Notes: generated from the letters alone by a model not told the origin. A stretch of 5,523 bases of DNA from Deltaproteobacteria bacterium (GCA_016203765.1 JACQMB010000008.1:1-5523), one strand, 5' to 3'. Shown: positions 1 through 5,523, counted from the stretch's first letter. Program-made: numbers and translations.

Positions 1-1
1 C

Positions 2-661
2 TGCGGCAAGACCCTGCTGGCCTATACCCTCTTTTCCCGGCTCAATCCCAACGTCTATCAGATGGCCCTGGTGGCCCATCCCAACATGAAGCCGGTCGAG
101 CTCCTTCGGGCGGTTGCCCGCGCGCTGGGGGCCGAGGGGCTCCCCGAAAAGCTCTCCGAGATGTCGAGCGATCATTTTCATCAGGTGATCGAAAATCTCC
201 TGCTGAACAACATCAAAGACGGAAAGAAAAACCTGGTGATCATCGACGAGGCCCATGCCATTACCGACCCCGATGTCTTTGAGGAATTAAGAATGCTTTT
301 GAATTTTCAGACCGCCGCGGGGCCGATGCTCACCCTCTTTTTGATGGGTCAGCCGGAACTCAGGGAAAAAATCCAAAAGAACAAGCAGTTTTTGCAAAGG
401 ATCCCGATGGCCTATCATCTGGAGGCCCTCAAAGCCGAAGAGGTTCCGGCCTACATCACGACCCGGCTGGAAGTGGCCGGCGCGGGGCGCCAAATTTTCA
501 CCCCCGAGGCCGTGGCGGTCATCGCCCAAAACTCCGGCGGCATCCCCCGCCGGATCAACCAGATTTGCGACCTTGCCCTGATGCTGGGGATGCATGCCGG
601 CGCCCGCCTGGTGGAACCCCCCTTGGTGGAAGAGGCCCTCCGCACCGCGTGGGGGGATTGA
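2..661 (+). CDS. ExeA/GspA-family AAA ATPase, 5' truncated by window edge
   Basis: The frame is open from the first bases: the opening codons read C-G-K-T, the end of a Walker A (P-loop) motif, so the start codon lies to the left of the window and about 219 residues are visible. In visible-residue numbering, a Walker B box LVIIDEAH is at about 78-85. A sensor-1-like strand ending in GQPEL is near 110-120, and a C-terminal block GGIPRRINQICDLAL is near 179-193. This order, especially GQPEL and the GGIPR-IN-CD block, is typical of the AAA ATPases of the ExeA/GspA secretion family and the related ATPases of exosortase loci. The protein ends soon after the ATPase core, so the C-terminal peptidoglycan-binding region of full-length ExeA is absent. 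Known relatives couple ATP hydrolysis to envelope assembly at the inner membrane; the partner here is unknown. The gene ends three bases before cheR, which implies co-transcription. A TniB/TnsC-type transposition ATPase is a less likely alternative, as no transposase is present. Confidence 0.88.
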   Translation, partial: CGKTLLAYTLFSRLNPNVYQMALVAHPNMKPVELLRAVARALGAEGLPEKLSEMSSDHFHQVIENLLLNNIKDGKKNLVIIDEAHAITDPDVFEELRMLLNFQTAAGPMLTLFLMGQPELREKIQKNKQFLQRIPMAYHLEALKAEEVPAYITTRLEVAGAGRQIFTPEAVAVIAQNSGGIPRRINQICDLALMLGMHAGARLVEPPLVEEALRTAWGD

Positions 662-664
662 GAG

Positions 665-1447
665 ATGCCCCCCTCTCCGGAAGACCTCACCCCCATTTTG
701 AAACTTCTTTTGCAAAGGACCGGTTATGATTTTCGGGGGTACCGCCAAAGCACTCTGCAAAGAAGAATCACCCGCCGTCTGCAGGCGTGCGGCTGTTCCA
801 CCTGCCAGGATTATTTCCAATATCTTAAAGAGCATCCCGAAGAGGCCGGGCGCCTCTTCAAGGATTTAACGATCCATGTCACGGAGTTTTTTCGCGAACC
901 GGAAATTTGGGCGGGGGCGGGACAAAAGATTTTGACCGGCCTTTCCGGGGAGATCAAGATTTGGTCGGCAGGGTGCGCCTCCGGCGAGGAGGCCTACTCC
1001 CTCGCCATTTTTTTTAAGGAGGCCGACCACGATTCCGGGGTTTCGGTCTTGGGGACCGATATCGACCGGGATTCGCTGAAACGGGCCAAAGAGGGGATTT
1101 ATCCGGAAGAGAAGTTGAAGCCGGTGAGCCCCGCCGTTCGAAAAAAATATTTTCATCCGGTCAAGGGGGGTTATCAAATCAACTCCACGCTCAAAGAAGG
1201 CGTCCGCTTTCAGTTGTCTGATTTGGCCCGTCAGGCGGCGGAGGGGCCGTTCGATCTTATTTCCTGCCGCAATGTCCTGATCTATTTTTCAAAGGAACTG
1301 CAGGAAAAGGTCCTGGTGCGGTTTCATCATTCCCTCCGGCCCGGCGGATTTCTTTGGCTGGGGAGGGCGGAATCGCTTTGGGGAAGAGCCCAGGATCTTT
1401 TTGAGTGCGTGGATAAAACGGCAAAAATTTTTCGAAAAAAGAATTGA
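665..1447 (+). CDS. cheR: CheR-type protein-glutamate methyltransferase
   Basis: This is a complete 260-residue protein of normal CheR length. CheR enzymes transfer methyl groups from S-adenosylmethionine to glutamates, classically on chemoreceptors, in the cytoplasm. The helical N-terminal domain (about 1-80) has the family's YDFRGYRQSTLQRRI-like stretch and the TEFFR motif at 73-77. The SAM-binding Rossmann domain shows WSAGCASGEEAYSLAI (100-115), the acidic loop GTDID (130-134) and CRNVLIYF (201-208), followed by GGFLWLGRAESL. The position just before the V-T-E-F-F-R block is His, where many CheRs have Asn; this also occurs in relatives and need not matter. The ATG follows the ATPase stop by three bases, with a G-rich stretch as ribosome site. 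No MCP, CheB, CheA or CheW is visible, so its substrate is unknown. Its sequence style resembles the CheR part of CheB-CheR-PAS fusions. The family call is secure; a role in chemotaxis is not. Confidence 0.93.
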   Translation: MPPSPEDLTPILKLLLQRTGYDFRGYRQSTLQRRITRRLQACGCSTCQDYFQYLKEHPEEAGRLFKDLTIHVTEFFREPEIWAGAGQKILTGLSGEIKIWSAGCASGEEAYSLAIFFKEADHDSGVSVLGTDIDRDSLKRAKEGIYPEEKLKPVSPAVRKKYFHPVKGGYQINSTLKEGVRFQLSDLARQAAEGPFDLISCRNVLIYFSKELQEKVLVRFHHSLRPGGFLWLGRAESLWGRAQDLFECVDKTAKIFRKKN

Positions 1448-1458
1448 CGGAATTGTTC

Positions 1459-1487
1459 TTGTGCCGGTTCCTCGGTTAAGTTAAAAT
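1459..1487 (+). promoter_or_regulatory. Candidate sigma-70-like promoter
   Basis: TTGTGC (1459-1464) is separated by exactly 17 bases from TAAAAT (1482-1487). The -10 box matches the TATAAT consensus at five of six positions, while the -35 box matches only its TTG. Transcription would begin near 1494, leaving a leader of about 26 bases before the ATG at 1520. The position, at the head of the barrel/kinase/receiver cluster, is where a promoter is expected. The weak -35 suggests either a weak promoter or one helped by an activator. Confidence 0.4.
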
Positions 1488-1492
1488 CTTAA
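1476..1492. promoter_or_regulatory. Short inverted repeat over the -10 box, possible operator
   Basis: TTAAG (1476-1480) and CTTAA (1488-1492) are perfect 5-base inverted arms with a 7-base spacer, placed over the candidate -10 element. A dimeric regulator bound here could block or control the promoter. The arms are short and AT-rich, so chance is a real possibility. As an RNA hairpin it would be weak and has no T-run, so I do not call it a terminator. Confidence 0.25.
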
Positions 1493-1509
1493 GTAATAAC
1501 AACACTATT

Positions 1510-1515
1510 GGGGAA
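1510..1515 (+). promoter_or_regulatory. Ribosome binding site deciding the start at 1520
   Basis: GGGGAA lies four to five bases before the ATG at 1520. The alternative in-frame TTG at 1508 would place this G-run inside the gene and has no purine-rich sequence upstream of it. The ATG also starts a clean signal peptide (M-K-K-G), so the later start is preferred. Confidence 0.6.
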
Positions 1516-1519
1516 TATA

Positions 1520-2296
1520 ATGAAAAAGGGGATAGGCGTCGCGGTTTTGGCGGTGGTGGCGGCTTTTGGGGGGGCTCCGGCGGTTTTGGCGGAAGCGGAA
1601 ACCCGGGAGGAGAGTGAAATAGCCATCCCCTTAAAAACGAAGTACGCCCCGCAGGAAACAGAGGTTATCCTTGGTTTTGACACGTCTCATTCGGGGACGC
1701 GGGAGAAGTGGGTAAGCGAGCTGGAGTTGGAATATTCCCTTTTGGACCGCATTGAGTTTGATCTGGAACTGCCGTTTGTTGCCCGGTTTCCGGATACCGA
1801 AGCCAATCAGTACGGGGTGGGGGATGTGGAAACCGGAATCAAAATGAAGCTGTACAAATCGGAGGATGAAGATTTGCACCTTGCCGGCGGGATGGGAGTA
1901 ACCTGGCCTTCCGGCGACGTCTCCAAGGAGATTGGAGAAGGAAAGACGGAACTGGGTCCCTTTCTGGCGACAGCCAAGGCCTTTGGCCCCCTCTCGCTCC
2001 TGACGGCCTTTGCCTATGAACGCGTCGTCACTACCAGGGGAGAAGAGGCCGCGGCCGCCGATAAGAATGGATACAAAGCGGACGGGGCCGTCGCCTACAC
2101 CTTTCCTTCCGGATGGAGCCCCCTCTTGGAGGTCAACAGCGTTTTTGAAACGTTAAACATTGTCTCTCTGACGCCTGGCATTATCTACGCGGCCGGCGAC
2201 CATCTGCAAGCGAGGGCCGGCGTTCAGGTCCCGGTCACCTCGGATCGGGAGTTTCGGTGGAACGCCGTCTTTCAGCTCCTTTACGATTTTTATTAA
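1520..2296 (+). CDS. Secreted outer-membrane β-barrel-like protein, possibly transporter-like
   Basis: This 258-residue product begins with a standard Sec signal peptide: a short basic start (MKK), a hydrophobic core to about residue 19, and a likely signal peptidase I site after A-V-L-A at 24. The mature protein has many short alternating strands, such as the ELELEYSLLDRIEFDLELPF region near 67-86, and ends in L-L-Y-D-F-Y. A terminal aromatic residue is the usual sorting signal for outer-membrane barrels. The blocks YGVGDVETGIKMKLY (98-112) and GVTWPSGD (126-133) recall the family annotated as transporter or MetA-pathway-of-phenol-degradation proteins (PF13557-like); that match is from memory. 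No enzymatic motif is visible. The kinase gene starts 17 bases downstream with no terminator between them, so this protein may sense, admit or protect against whatever the kinase detects. The localisation call is good; the function is not known. Confidence 0.75.
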   Translation: MKKGIGVAVLAVVAAFGGAPAVLAEAETREESEIAIPLKTKYAPQETEVILGFDTSHSGTREKWVSELELEYSLLDRIEFDLELPFVARFPDTEANQYGVGDVETGIKMKLYKSEDEDLHLAGGMGVTWPSGDVSKEIGEGKTELGPFLATAKAFGPLSLLTAFAYERVVTTRGEEAAAADKNGYKADGAVAYTFPSGWSPLLEVNSVFETLNIVSLTPGIIYAAGDHLQARAGVQVPVTSDREFRWNAVFQLLYDFY

Positions 2297-2298
2297 AA

Positions 2299-2304
2299 AG
2301 GAGG
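2299..2304 (+). promoter_or_regulatory. Strong Shine-Dalgarno site for the sensor kinase
   Basis: A perfect AGGAGG sits nine bases before the ATG at 2314. It is the best ribosome site in the window and confirms this start. The other genes of the cluster have weaker sites, so the kinase may be translated more efficiently or independently of its neighbour. Confidence 0.8.
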
Positions 2305-2313
2305 ACCGCCTAA

Positions 2314-4233
2314 ATGAAATTCAGCCTCTCTTCGAAAATCACCCTGGCCGTTGTTTTTACTTTAATCCTGGTCATGGGGATCGGCTCTCTGGTCATGGTG
2401 GGCCGCCAAAAGAATGTTTTAACGGAAAAGATGCAGAGGGAGGCCGATCTCCTTTCCAACTCCATCGGCCTGACGGTGGGCAAGTTGATGTCCGACAATT
2501 TTGATGACAAGGGCTATCTGCAAGAGATGACGGAAAAGTTGGGCGGGCTTCCGGGAATCAACGAAATTATCATCTATGACCCGCAGGGAATTGTGATGGC
2601 GGACAGCGACCGGGAATGGATCGGTCAAACCAAGGCCGAGGATTTTGAGGATGTCAAAAAGGTCTTGGAGACCGGCAGGACTTTTCAGGGAACGGAGACG
2701 GTTGAAGGGAAAAACCTCTACAGCAATGCCTTCCCGATTTATCTGGAAAGGGAGGAAAAACGCGAAATCGTTGGGATTGGAGAGGTCAATGTCGACTTGG
2801 CCGAGGTTGCGAAGACCGTAACGCTCAAAGACCAGGCCGATCTTTTGGCCAGCGTGGTCGCTCTCAATCTGGAAAAGGTGTTGAGCGACGACAAGGCCGG
2901 TCAGGACTATTTGCAAAGCCTGACCGAAAAAATCGGCAAGACCGAAGGGGTTGCTGAGCTGATTGTTTATAATGCCGAGGGGGTGGTCATCGGGGATACC
3001 GATCGGGAATGGCTGGGAAAAAACAAGGCGGGGGAATTTGAGGATCTCCGCGAGGTTTTACAAAACAAAAAACCCCACCAGAGGTATGAAACGGTGGAGG
3101 GAAAAAATCTCTTTAGCTCCCTCGTCCCCGTCTTTTCGAAGGATCAAACGCTGATCGGGGTCGTCGAGGCGTCCATGTCGATGGCCTACGTTCACGGGCA
3201 GGCCGCCCAGGCCAGAAATCGAATTTTGCTCCTGACCCTGGTTTCCTTCCTCGTGATCGGTTTTTTAATGATCTTTCTGCTTCGCCGCAACGTCCTTGTT
3301 CCCATTCAACAACTCTCCCGCGTCACCGAACTGATTGCCGCCGGAGATCTCTCCCAACGGGCGCCGATCCGGTCCAAGGACGAGGTCGGCGAGCTGGCCG
3401 CCTCCTTCAACAGCATGACCCAGTCTATTCAGGACAAAAATGAGGAGATCCAGACGTTCAATGAAGAATTGCAGACCGCGAACGAGGAGTTGAAATCGGC
3501 CAATGAAGAGATGGAGGCCGCCAACGAGGAGCTCCGGGAGACCCAGGAAAAACTGGTCCAGCAGGAAAAACTGGCGGCCGTGGGACAGCTGGCCTCCGGG
3601 GTGGGGCATGAACTGAGAAATCCCCTGGGGGTTCTTAAAAACGCGGCCTATTTTCTCAAAATGAAGTTGGCGGGGAGGGATGAAAAGGTGGACAAACACC
3701 TCAACATCATGCAACACGAAATTGAAAATTCGACCAAGATCATCAATGACCTCCTTGGGTTTTCCCGCACGCGCAAGCCTTCCCTGGCGCCGGCCTCCGT
3801 GAATGACATCATTCGGGACGCGTTGGCGAGCCTGGATATCCCTAAAAACGTGGTCCTCTCCCAGGAGTTGGATGCGAGCCTCCCCAACGCCATGATCGAC
3901 CGGGATCAGGTACGCCAGGTCTTTATCAATGTCATGTCAAACGCCGTTCAGGCCATGAGCGAGTCGGGGGGGATGTTTAACATTCGCACCCACAAGGAAA
4001 AAGATTTTGTCGAGGCGGAGTTTCGCGATACCGGTTGCGGCATCCCCAAGGAGAATCTGAAAAAATTGTTCGACCCGTTTTTCACCACCAAATCGAAGGG
4101 GATCGGTCTGGGACTGGCGGTGAGTCACGGCATTGTGGAAAGACACCATGGAAAAATCAAGGTGACCAGCGAGGTCGGCAAAGGGACGACCTTTACGATC
4201 GACCTCCCCACGGGGAATGAGGGGGCATCGTGA
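2314..4233 (+). CDS. Membrane sensor histidine kinase with duplicated extracytoplasmic sensor, HAMP and NEE-heptad coiled coil
   Basis: The 639-residue protein should autophosphorylate on a histidine in response to a periplasmic cue and pass the phosphate to receivers. In order it has TM1 (about 9-30); an extracytoplasmic region (31-300) made of two homologous sensor modules (44-165 and 175-293); TM2 (303-324); a HAMP linker (325-372); a coiled coil with NEE heptads (376-420); a HisKA domain with the phospho-acceptor H432 in GHELRNPLG; and an ATPase domain. The ATPase has its N box around N539/N543 (INVMSNAVQAM), G1 DTGCGIP (572-578), an F box DPFFTTK and G2 GIGLGLAV (596-603). All catalytic boxes are intact. 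The kinase core resembles NtrB-like kinases. The sensor modules are probably Cache/PAS-like by layout, but I cannot name the family or ligand. There is no PAS domain between HAMP and HisKA. Its stop overlaps the next gene's GTG start by four bases, pointing to that double-receiver protein as a likely partner. Confidence 0.93.
   Translation: MKFSLSSKITLAVVFTLILVMGIGSLVMVGRQKNVLTEKMQREADLLSNSIGLTVGKLMSDNFDDKGYLQEMTEKLGGLPGINEIIIYDPQGIVMADSDREWIGQTKAEDFEDVKKVLETGRTFQGTETVEGKNLYSNAFPIYLEREEKREIVGIGEVNVDLAEVAKTVTLKDQADLLASVVALNLEKVLSDDKAGQDYLQSLTEKIGKTEGVAELIVYNAEGVVIGDTDREWLGKNKAGEFEDLREVLQNKKPHQRYETVEGKNLFSSLVPVFSKDQTLIGVVEASMSMAYVHGQAAQARNRILLLTLVSFLVIGFLMIFLLRRNVLVPIQQLSRVTELIAAGDLSQRAPIRSKDEVGELAASFNSMTQSIQDKNEEIQTFNEELQTANEELKSANEEMEAANEELRETQEKLVQQEKLAAVGQLASGVGHELRNPLGVLKNAAYFLKMKLAGRDEKVDKHLNIMQHEIENSTKIINDLLGFSRTRKPSLAPASVNDIIRDALASLDIPKNVVLSQELDASLPNAMIDRDQVRQVFINVMSNAVQAMSESGGMFNIRTHKEKDFVEAEFRDTGCGIPKENLKKLFDPFFTTKSKGIGLGLAVSHGIVERHHGKIKVTSEVGKGTTFTIDLPTGNEGAS
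2443..2808 (+). repeat. Sensor module copy 1 in the kinase (residues 44-165)
   Basis: This is the first copy of a tandemly duplicated extracytoplasmic module. Landmarks are ADLL (44-47), YLQEMTEKLG (68-77), DSDREWIG (97-104) and ETVEGKNLYS (128-137). It aligns with copy 2 without gaps at a fixed offset of 131 residues (393 bases) over residues 44-143, with about 45 of 100 identities counted by eye. Confidence 0.85.
2836..3192 (+). repeat. Sensor module copy 2 in the kinase (residues 175-293)
   Basis: This is the second copy, with matching landmarks ADLL (175-178), YLQSLTEKIG (199-208), DTDREWLG (228-235) and ETVEGKNLFS (259-268). It is three residues shorter than copy 1 in the loop after residue 274, where copy 1 has a charged LEREEKRE segment. 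The two copies differ widely at DNA level, so the duplication is old. Confidence 0.85.
3439..3543 (+). repeat. Five-unit 21-base repeat encoding NEE coiled-coil heptads
   Basis: Five consecutive heptads of the form N-E-E-(I/L/M)-x-x-(F/A/T) occupy residues 376-410 of the kinase, and a sixth, degenerate one (QEKLVQQ) follows. The units lie exactly 21 bases apart. The pattern is a parallel dimeric signalling helix that joins HAMP to the kinase core. Similar NEEL heptads are well known in CheB-CheR-PAS fusion proteins and some kinases. Confidence 0.85.
4219..4225 (+). promoter_or_regulatory. Ribosome binding site for the GTG-started double-receiver gene
   Basis: GAGGGGG lies four bases before the GTG at 4230, inside the end of the kinase gene. 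The GTG overlaps the kinase TGA as GTGA, the usual layout for translational coupling. No in-frame ATG lies before the first receiver strand, so the GTG start is well supported. Confidence 0.6.
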
Positions 4234-5003
4234 ACAATAAGAAGGATGTCAAAATTTTGATTGTGGATGATCAACCGAGCATGCTGGAGACCTTCACCGA
4301 TATCTTGACCGACAAAGGTTTCCTGGTCGATGTGGCCGAAGACGGTTTTCAGGCCATTGATAAGGTAAAGCAAGCCAAATACGATATCATCTTCATGGAT
4401 ATTCGGATGCCGGGGATTAACGGGGTGCAGACTTTCCGTGAAATCAAAAAGGTCGATGAGGGGGCGGCCGTGATCATGATGACAGCCTACGCGGTGGAAG
4501 ACCTGGTGCGGGAGGCCATTATCGAGGGGGCCTATACGGTTATTTATAAACCCTTTGATATCGAACGGATTGTCTCGACGATCGAACGGGTCTTGAAAAA
4601 GATGCTGGTCCTGGTCGTGGATGACCGCCTGGAAGACCGGGAGACCTTCAAGGATCTGTTGGAGGGGAGGGGGTTTAAGGTCGCCACGGCGAAGACCGGT
4701 CATGAGGCCATCGATTTGGTCCGGCAGGGAAATTTTGACATCATTTTTCTGGATATCAAGCTCCCCGATCTCGACGGGGTCAAGACATTTGAGGAGGTCC
4801 ACAAAATCCGCCCGGAGGTGCCGGTGATCATGGTTACCGGTTATACGGTGGAAGAGAGCATTCAGCAGGCGGTGGAAAAAGGGGCCTATACCTGTTTGTT
4901 TAAACCGATCGATGTGGAGCGATTGATTCGCGTGATGGACGAAGTATGGGAGATAAAGCGAAAACAAAGGCCGCCGACGACGCCTTCCCGCTCATCCTCA
5001 TAG
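4230..5003 (+). CDS. Tandem double-receiver (REC-REC) protein without output domain
   Basis: This 257-residue cytoplasmic protein consists of two CheY-like receiver domains back to back. REC1 (about 7-122) has the acidic pair D13/D14, phospho-acceptor D57 (MDIRMPG), T85 and K107. REC2 (about 125-238) has D131/D132, D175 (LDIKLPD), T203 and K225. Every key residue is present in both, so both should accept phosphate. The two domains align without gaps at an offset of 118 residues, with about 50 of 114 identities by eye, which shows an internal duplication. There is no DNA-binding, GGDEF, AAA or HPt domain. The last 19 residues are a basic, Pro/Ser/Thr-rich tail ending in S-R-S-S-S, and most of that tail overlaps the next gene in another frame. 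Its likely phosphate donor is the kinase immediately upstream. It could act as a phosphate shuttle or sink, or through protein contacts. Confidence 0.92.
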   Translation: MNNKKDVKILIVDDQPSMLETFTDILTDKGFLVDVAEDGFQAIDKVKQAKYDIIFMDIRMPGINGVQTFREIKKVDEGAAVIMMTAYAVEDLVREAIIEGAYTVIYKPFDIERIVSTIERVLKKMLVLVVDDRLEDRETFKDLLEGRGFKVATAKTGHEAIDLVRQGNFDIIFLDIKLPDLDGVKTFEEVHKIRPEVPVIMVTGYTVEESIQQAVEKGAYTCLFKPIDVERLIRVMDEVWEIKRKQRPPTTPSRSSS

Positions 5004-5523
5004 AAGATGAAAGGGATGCCAGGGAAACCCTTCAGGACATTTTAGCGGAGAGCGGCTATCATGTTCAAGGCTTTGCCAGCGGCAAGAAGGCCCTCGAGGC
5101 GATTACCCATCAGACCCGGAGTTTGATCCTGGCCGATATTTTACTCCCCGACATCGACGGGCTTAAAATTCTTCAGCAGGTGAAAGAGATGGACCCCGAC
5201 TCGGCGGTCATTATGATGACCGGCAATACCTCTTTGCAACTCGCCATCGATGCCATGAACCGGGGGGCCTACGCCTATATTTTAAAACCGATCAACATGG
5301 ATGAGTTGAAAGTCCTGTTGAAGAAGGCGGCCCGTGAAATCCGGCTTTCCTTGGAAAACAAAAAACTGGTCGACAACCTCCAACTGACCAATCGCGATCT
5401 GGAGACCATCAACCGCCGCCTGGCCTTGCTCAATGAGGAGATGGAGGAAATCCTGCACATTGTCTCCCACGATCTTCGAGGCCCCCTGATCAATATCCAG
5501 GGGTTTTCCGGCAAGCTGGCCGA
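4946..5523 (+). CDS. Receiver-first hybrid histidine kinase, 3' truncated by window edge
   Basis: Reading from the ATG at 4946, 192 complete codons are open to the right edge. A receiver domain (about 14-128) has the acidic residues E20/D21, phospho-acceptor D64 (LADILLPD), T92 (MMTGN) and K114. A helical linker of coiled-coil character (about 129-168, containing LENKKLVDNL and LLNEEMEEI) follows. Next comes a HisKA phospho-acceptor box with H175 in IVSHDLRGPL, running into the second helix at the edge. The ATPase domain should lie beyond the window. No membrane segment or signal peptide is present, so it is cytoplasmic. Its first 58 bases overlap the end of the double-receiver gene in the -1 frame, and the site before the ATG is weak (GGA at 4937-4939), so translation is probably coupled. 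No other ATG precedes the receiver. It may take phosphate from, or pass it to, the upstream proteins. An alternative is that it is the C-terminal part of a three-receiver kinase split by a frameshift. Confidence 0.87.
   Translation, partial: MGDKAKTKAADDAFPLILIEDERDARETLQDILAESGYHVQGFASGKKALEAITHQTRSLILADILLPDIDGLKILQQVKEMDPDSAVIMMTGNTSLQLAIDAMNRGAYAYILKPINMDELKVLLKKAAREIRLSLENKKLVDNLQLTNRDLETINRRLALLNEEMEEILHIVSHDLRGPLINIQGFSGKLA

Larger units (their letters stand above)
1448..1519 (+). other. AT-rich intergenic region between the two gene clusters
   Basis: This 72-base gap is the only sizeable non-coding stretch in the window and is visibly richer in A and T than the genes around it. It contains a candidate promoter, a short inverted repeat and the ribosome site of the next gene. 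I see no GC-rich hairpin followed by a T-run, so there is no clear terminator for cheR and read-through into the next gene is possible. Confidence 0.7.

Noticed and set aside
2..661. Transposition ATPase (TniB/TnsC-like) and a mobile element
   Set aside because: The GQPEL and GGIPR-IN-CD blocks fit the ExeA family better, and there is no transposase, terminal inverted repeat or target duplication in view.
287..835. Minus-strand 182-codon open frame across the ATPase-cheR junction
   Set aside because: It runs antisense to two well-supported genes, has no ribosome site that stands out and shows no recognisable motifs.
1476..1492. Intrinsic terminator after cheR
   Set aside because: The hairpin has only five A/T-rich base pairs and no following T-run, so it would not terminate efficiently.
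1508..1519. TTG start giving four extra residues on the outer-membrane protein
   Set aside because: It would put the ribosome site inside the gene and add non-signal residues before the basic M-K-K start; the ATG at 1520 is better.
2419..2916. Minus-strand 165-codon open frame inside the sensor kinase
   Set aside because: It is fully contained in the duplicated sensor region of the kinase, and its existence follows from the codon use of that gene.
4125..4967. Long 280-codon minus-strand open frame
   Set aside because: It lies antisense to the end of the kinase gene and the double-receiver gene, both of which have complete domain motifs. Its translation, rich in His, Asp and Leu, matches no family I know and looks like codon-bias shadow.
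4956..4970. Programmed -1 frameshift site in the A-rich stretch of the gene overlap
   Set aside because: The A-runs do not form an X-XXY-YYZ heptamer in the reading frame and no downstream stem is evident. The plain overlap is the simpler call, although the fusion possibility is kept as a finding.

Overview
The window is a gene-dense, entirely plus-strand stretch of bacterial DNA of moderate-to-high GC content. It comes from a Gram-negative (diderm) organism, because one product has a Sec signal peptide and a β-barrel-like body ending in an aromatic residue. The ExeA-type ATPase, a lone CheR and many receivers and histidine kinases would fit a Deltaproteobacteria- or Nitrospirota-like environmental lineage. 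That placement is a guess from style, not from a marker gene.

Layout. Positions 2-661 hold the 3' part of an ExeA/GspA-family AAA ATPase that begins off the left edge inside its Walker A motif. Three bases later comes a complete stand-alone CheR-type methyltransferase (665-1447). The only real intergenic gap (1448-1519) is AT-rich, with a plausible sigma-70-like promoter and a short inverted repeat over its -10 box. A second same-strand cluster follows: a secreted outer-membrane barrel-like protein (1520-2296), a membrane sensor histidine kinase (2314-4233), a double-receiver protein with no output domain (4230-5003), and a receiver-first hybrid histidine kinase (4946 to the right edge). The last gene overlaps its predecessor by 58 bases and runs off the window.

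How the parts may work together. The second cluster looks like one transcription unit with spacings of +17, -4 and -58 bases. It encodes a membrane kinase with a duplicated extracytoplasmic sensor module, three receiver domains and a second kinase, which together make a plausible multistep phosphorelay. No DNA-binding or enzymatic output domain is visible, so the output lies beyond the right edge, elsewhere in the genome, or in protein-protein contacts. The first cluster pairs a secretion/envelope-type ATPase with a chemoreceptor-type methyltransferase, but no MCP, CheA, CheW or CheB is present. Whether the two clusters share a function is unproven.

The most notable internal structures are the two tandem duplications (sensor module in the kinase; receiver domain in the double-receiver protein), the five-unit 21-base heptad repeat coding for a coiled coil, and the long out-of-frame overlap between the last two genes. 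I found no tRNA, rRNA, CRISPR array, insertion sequence or convincing intrinsic terminator. No gap without a gene exceeds 72 bases.
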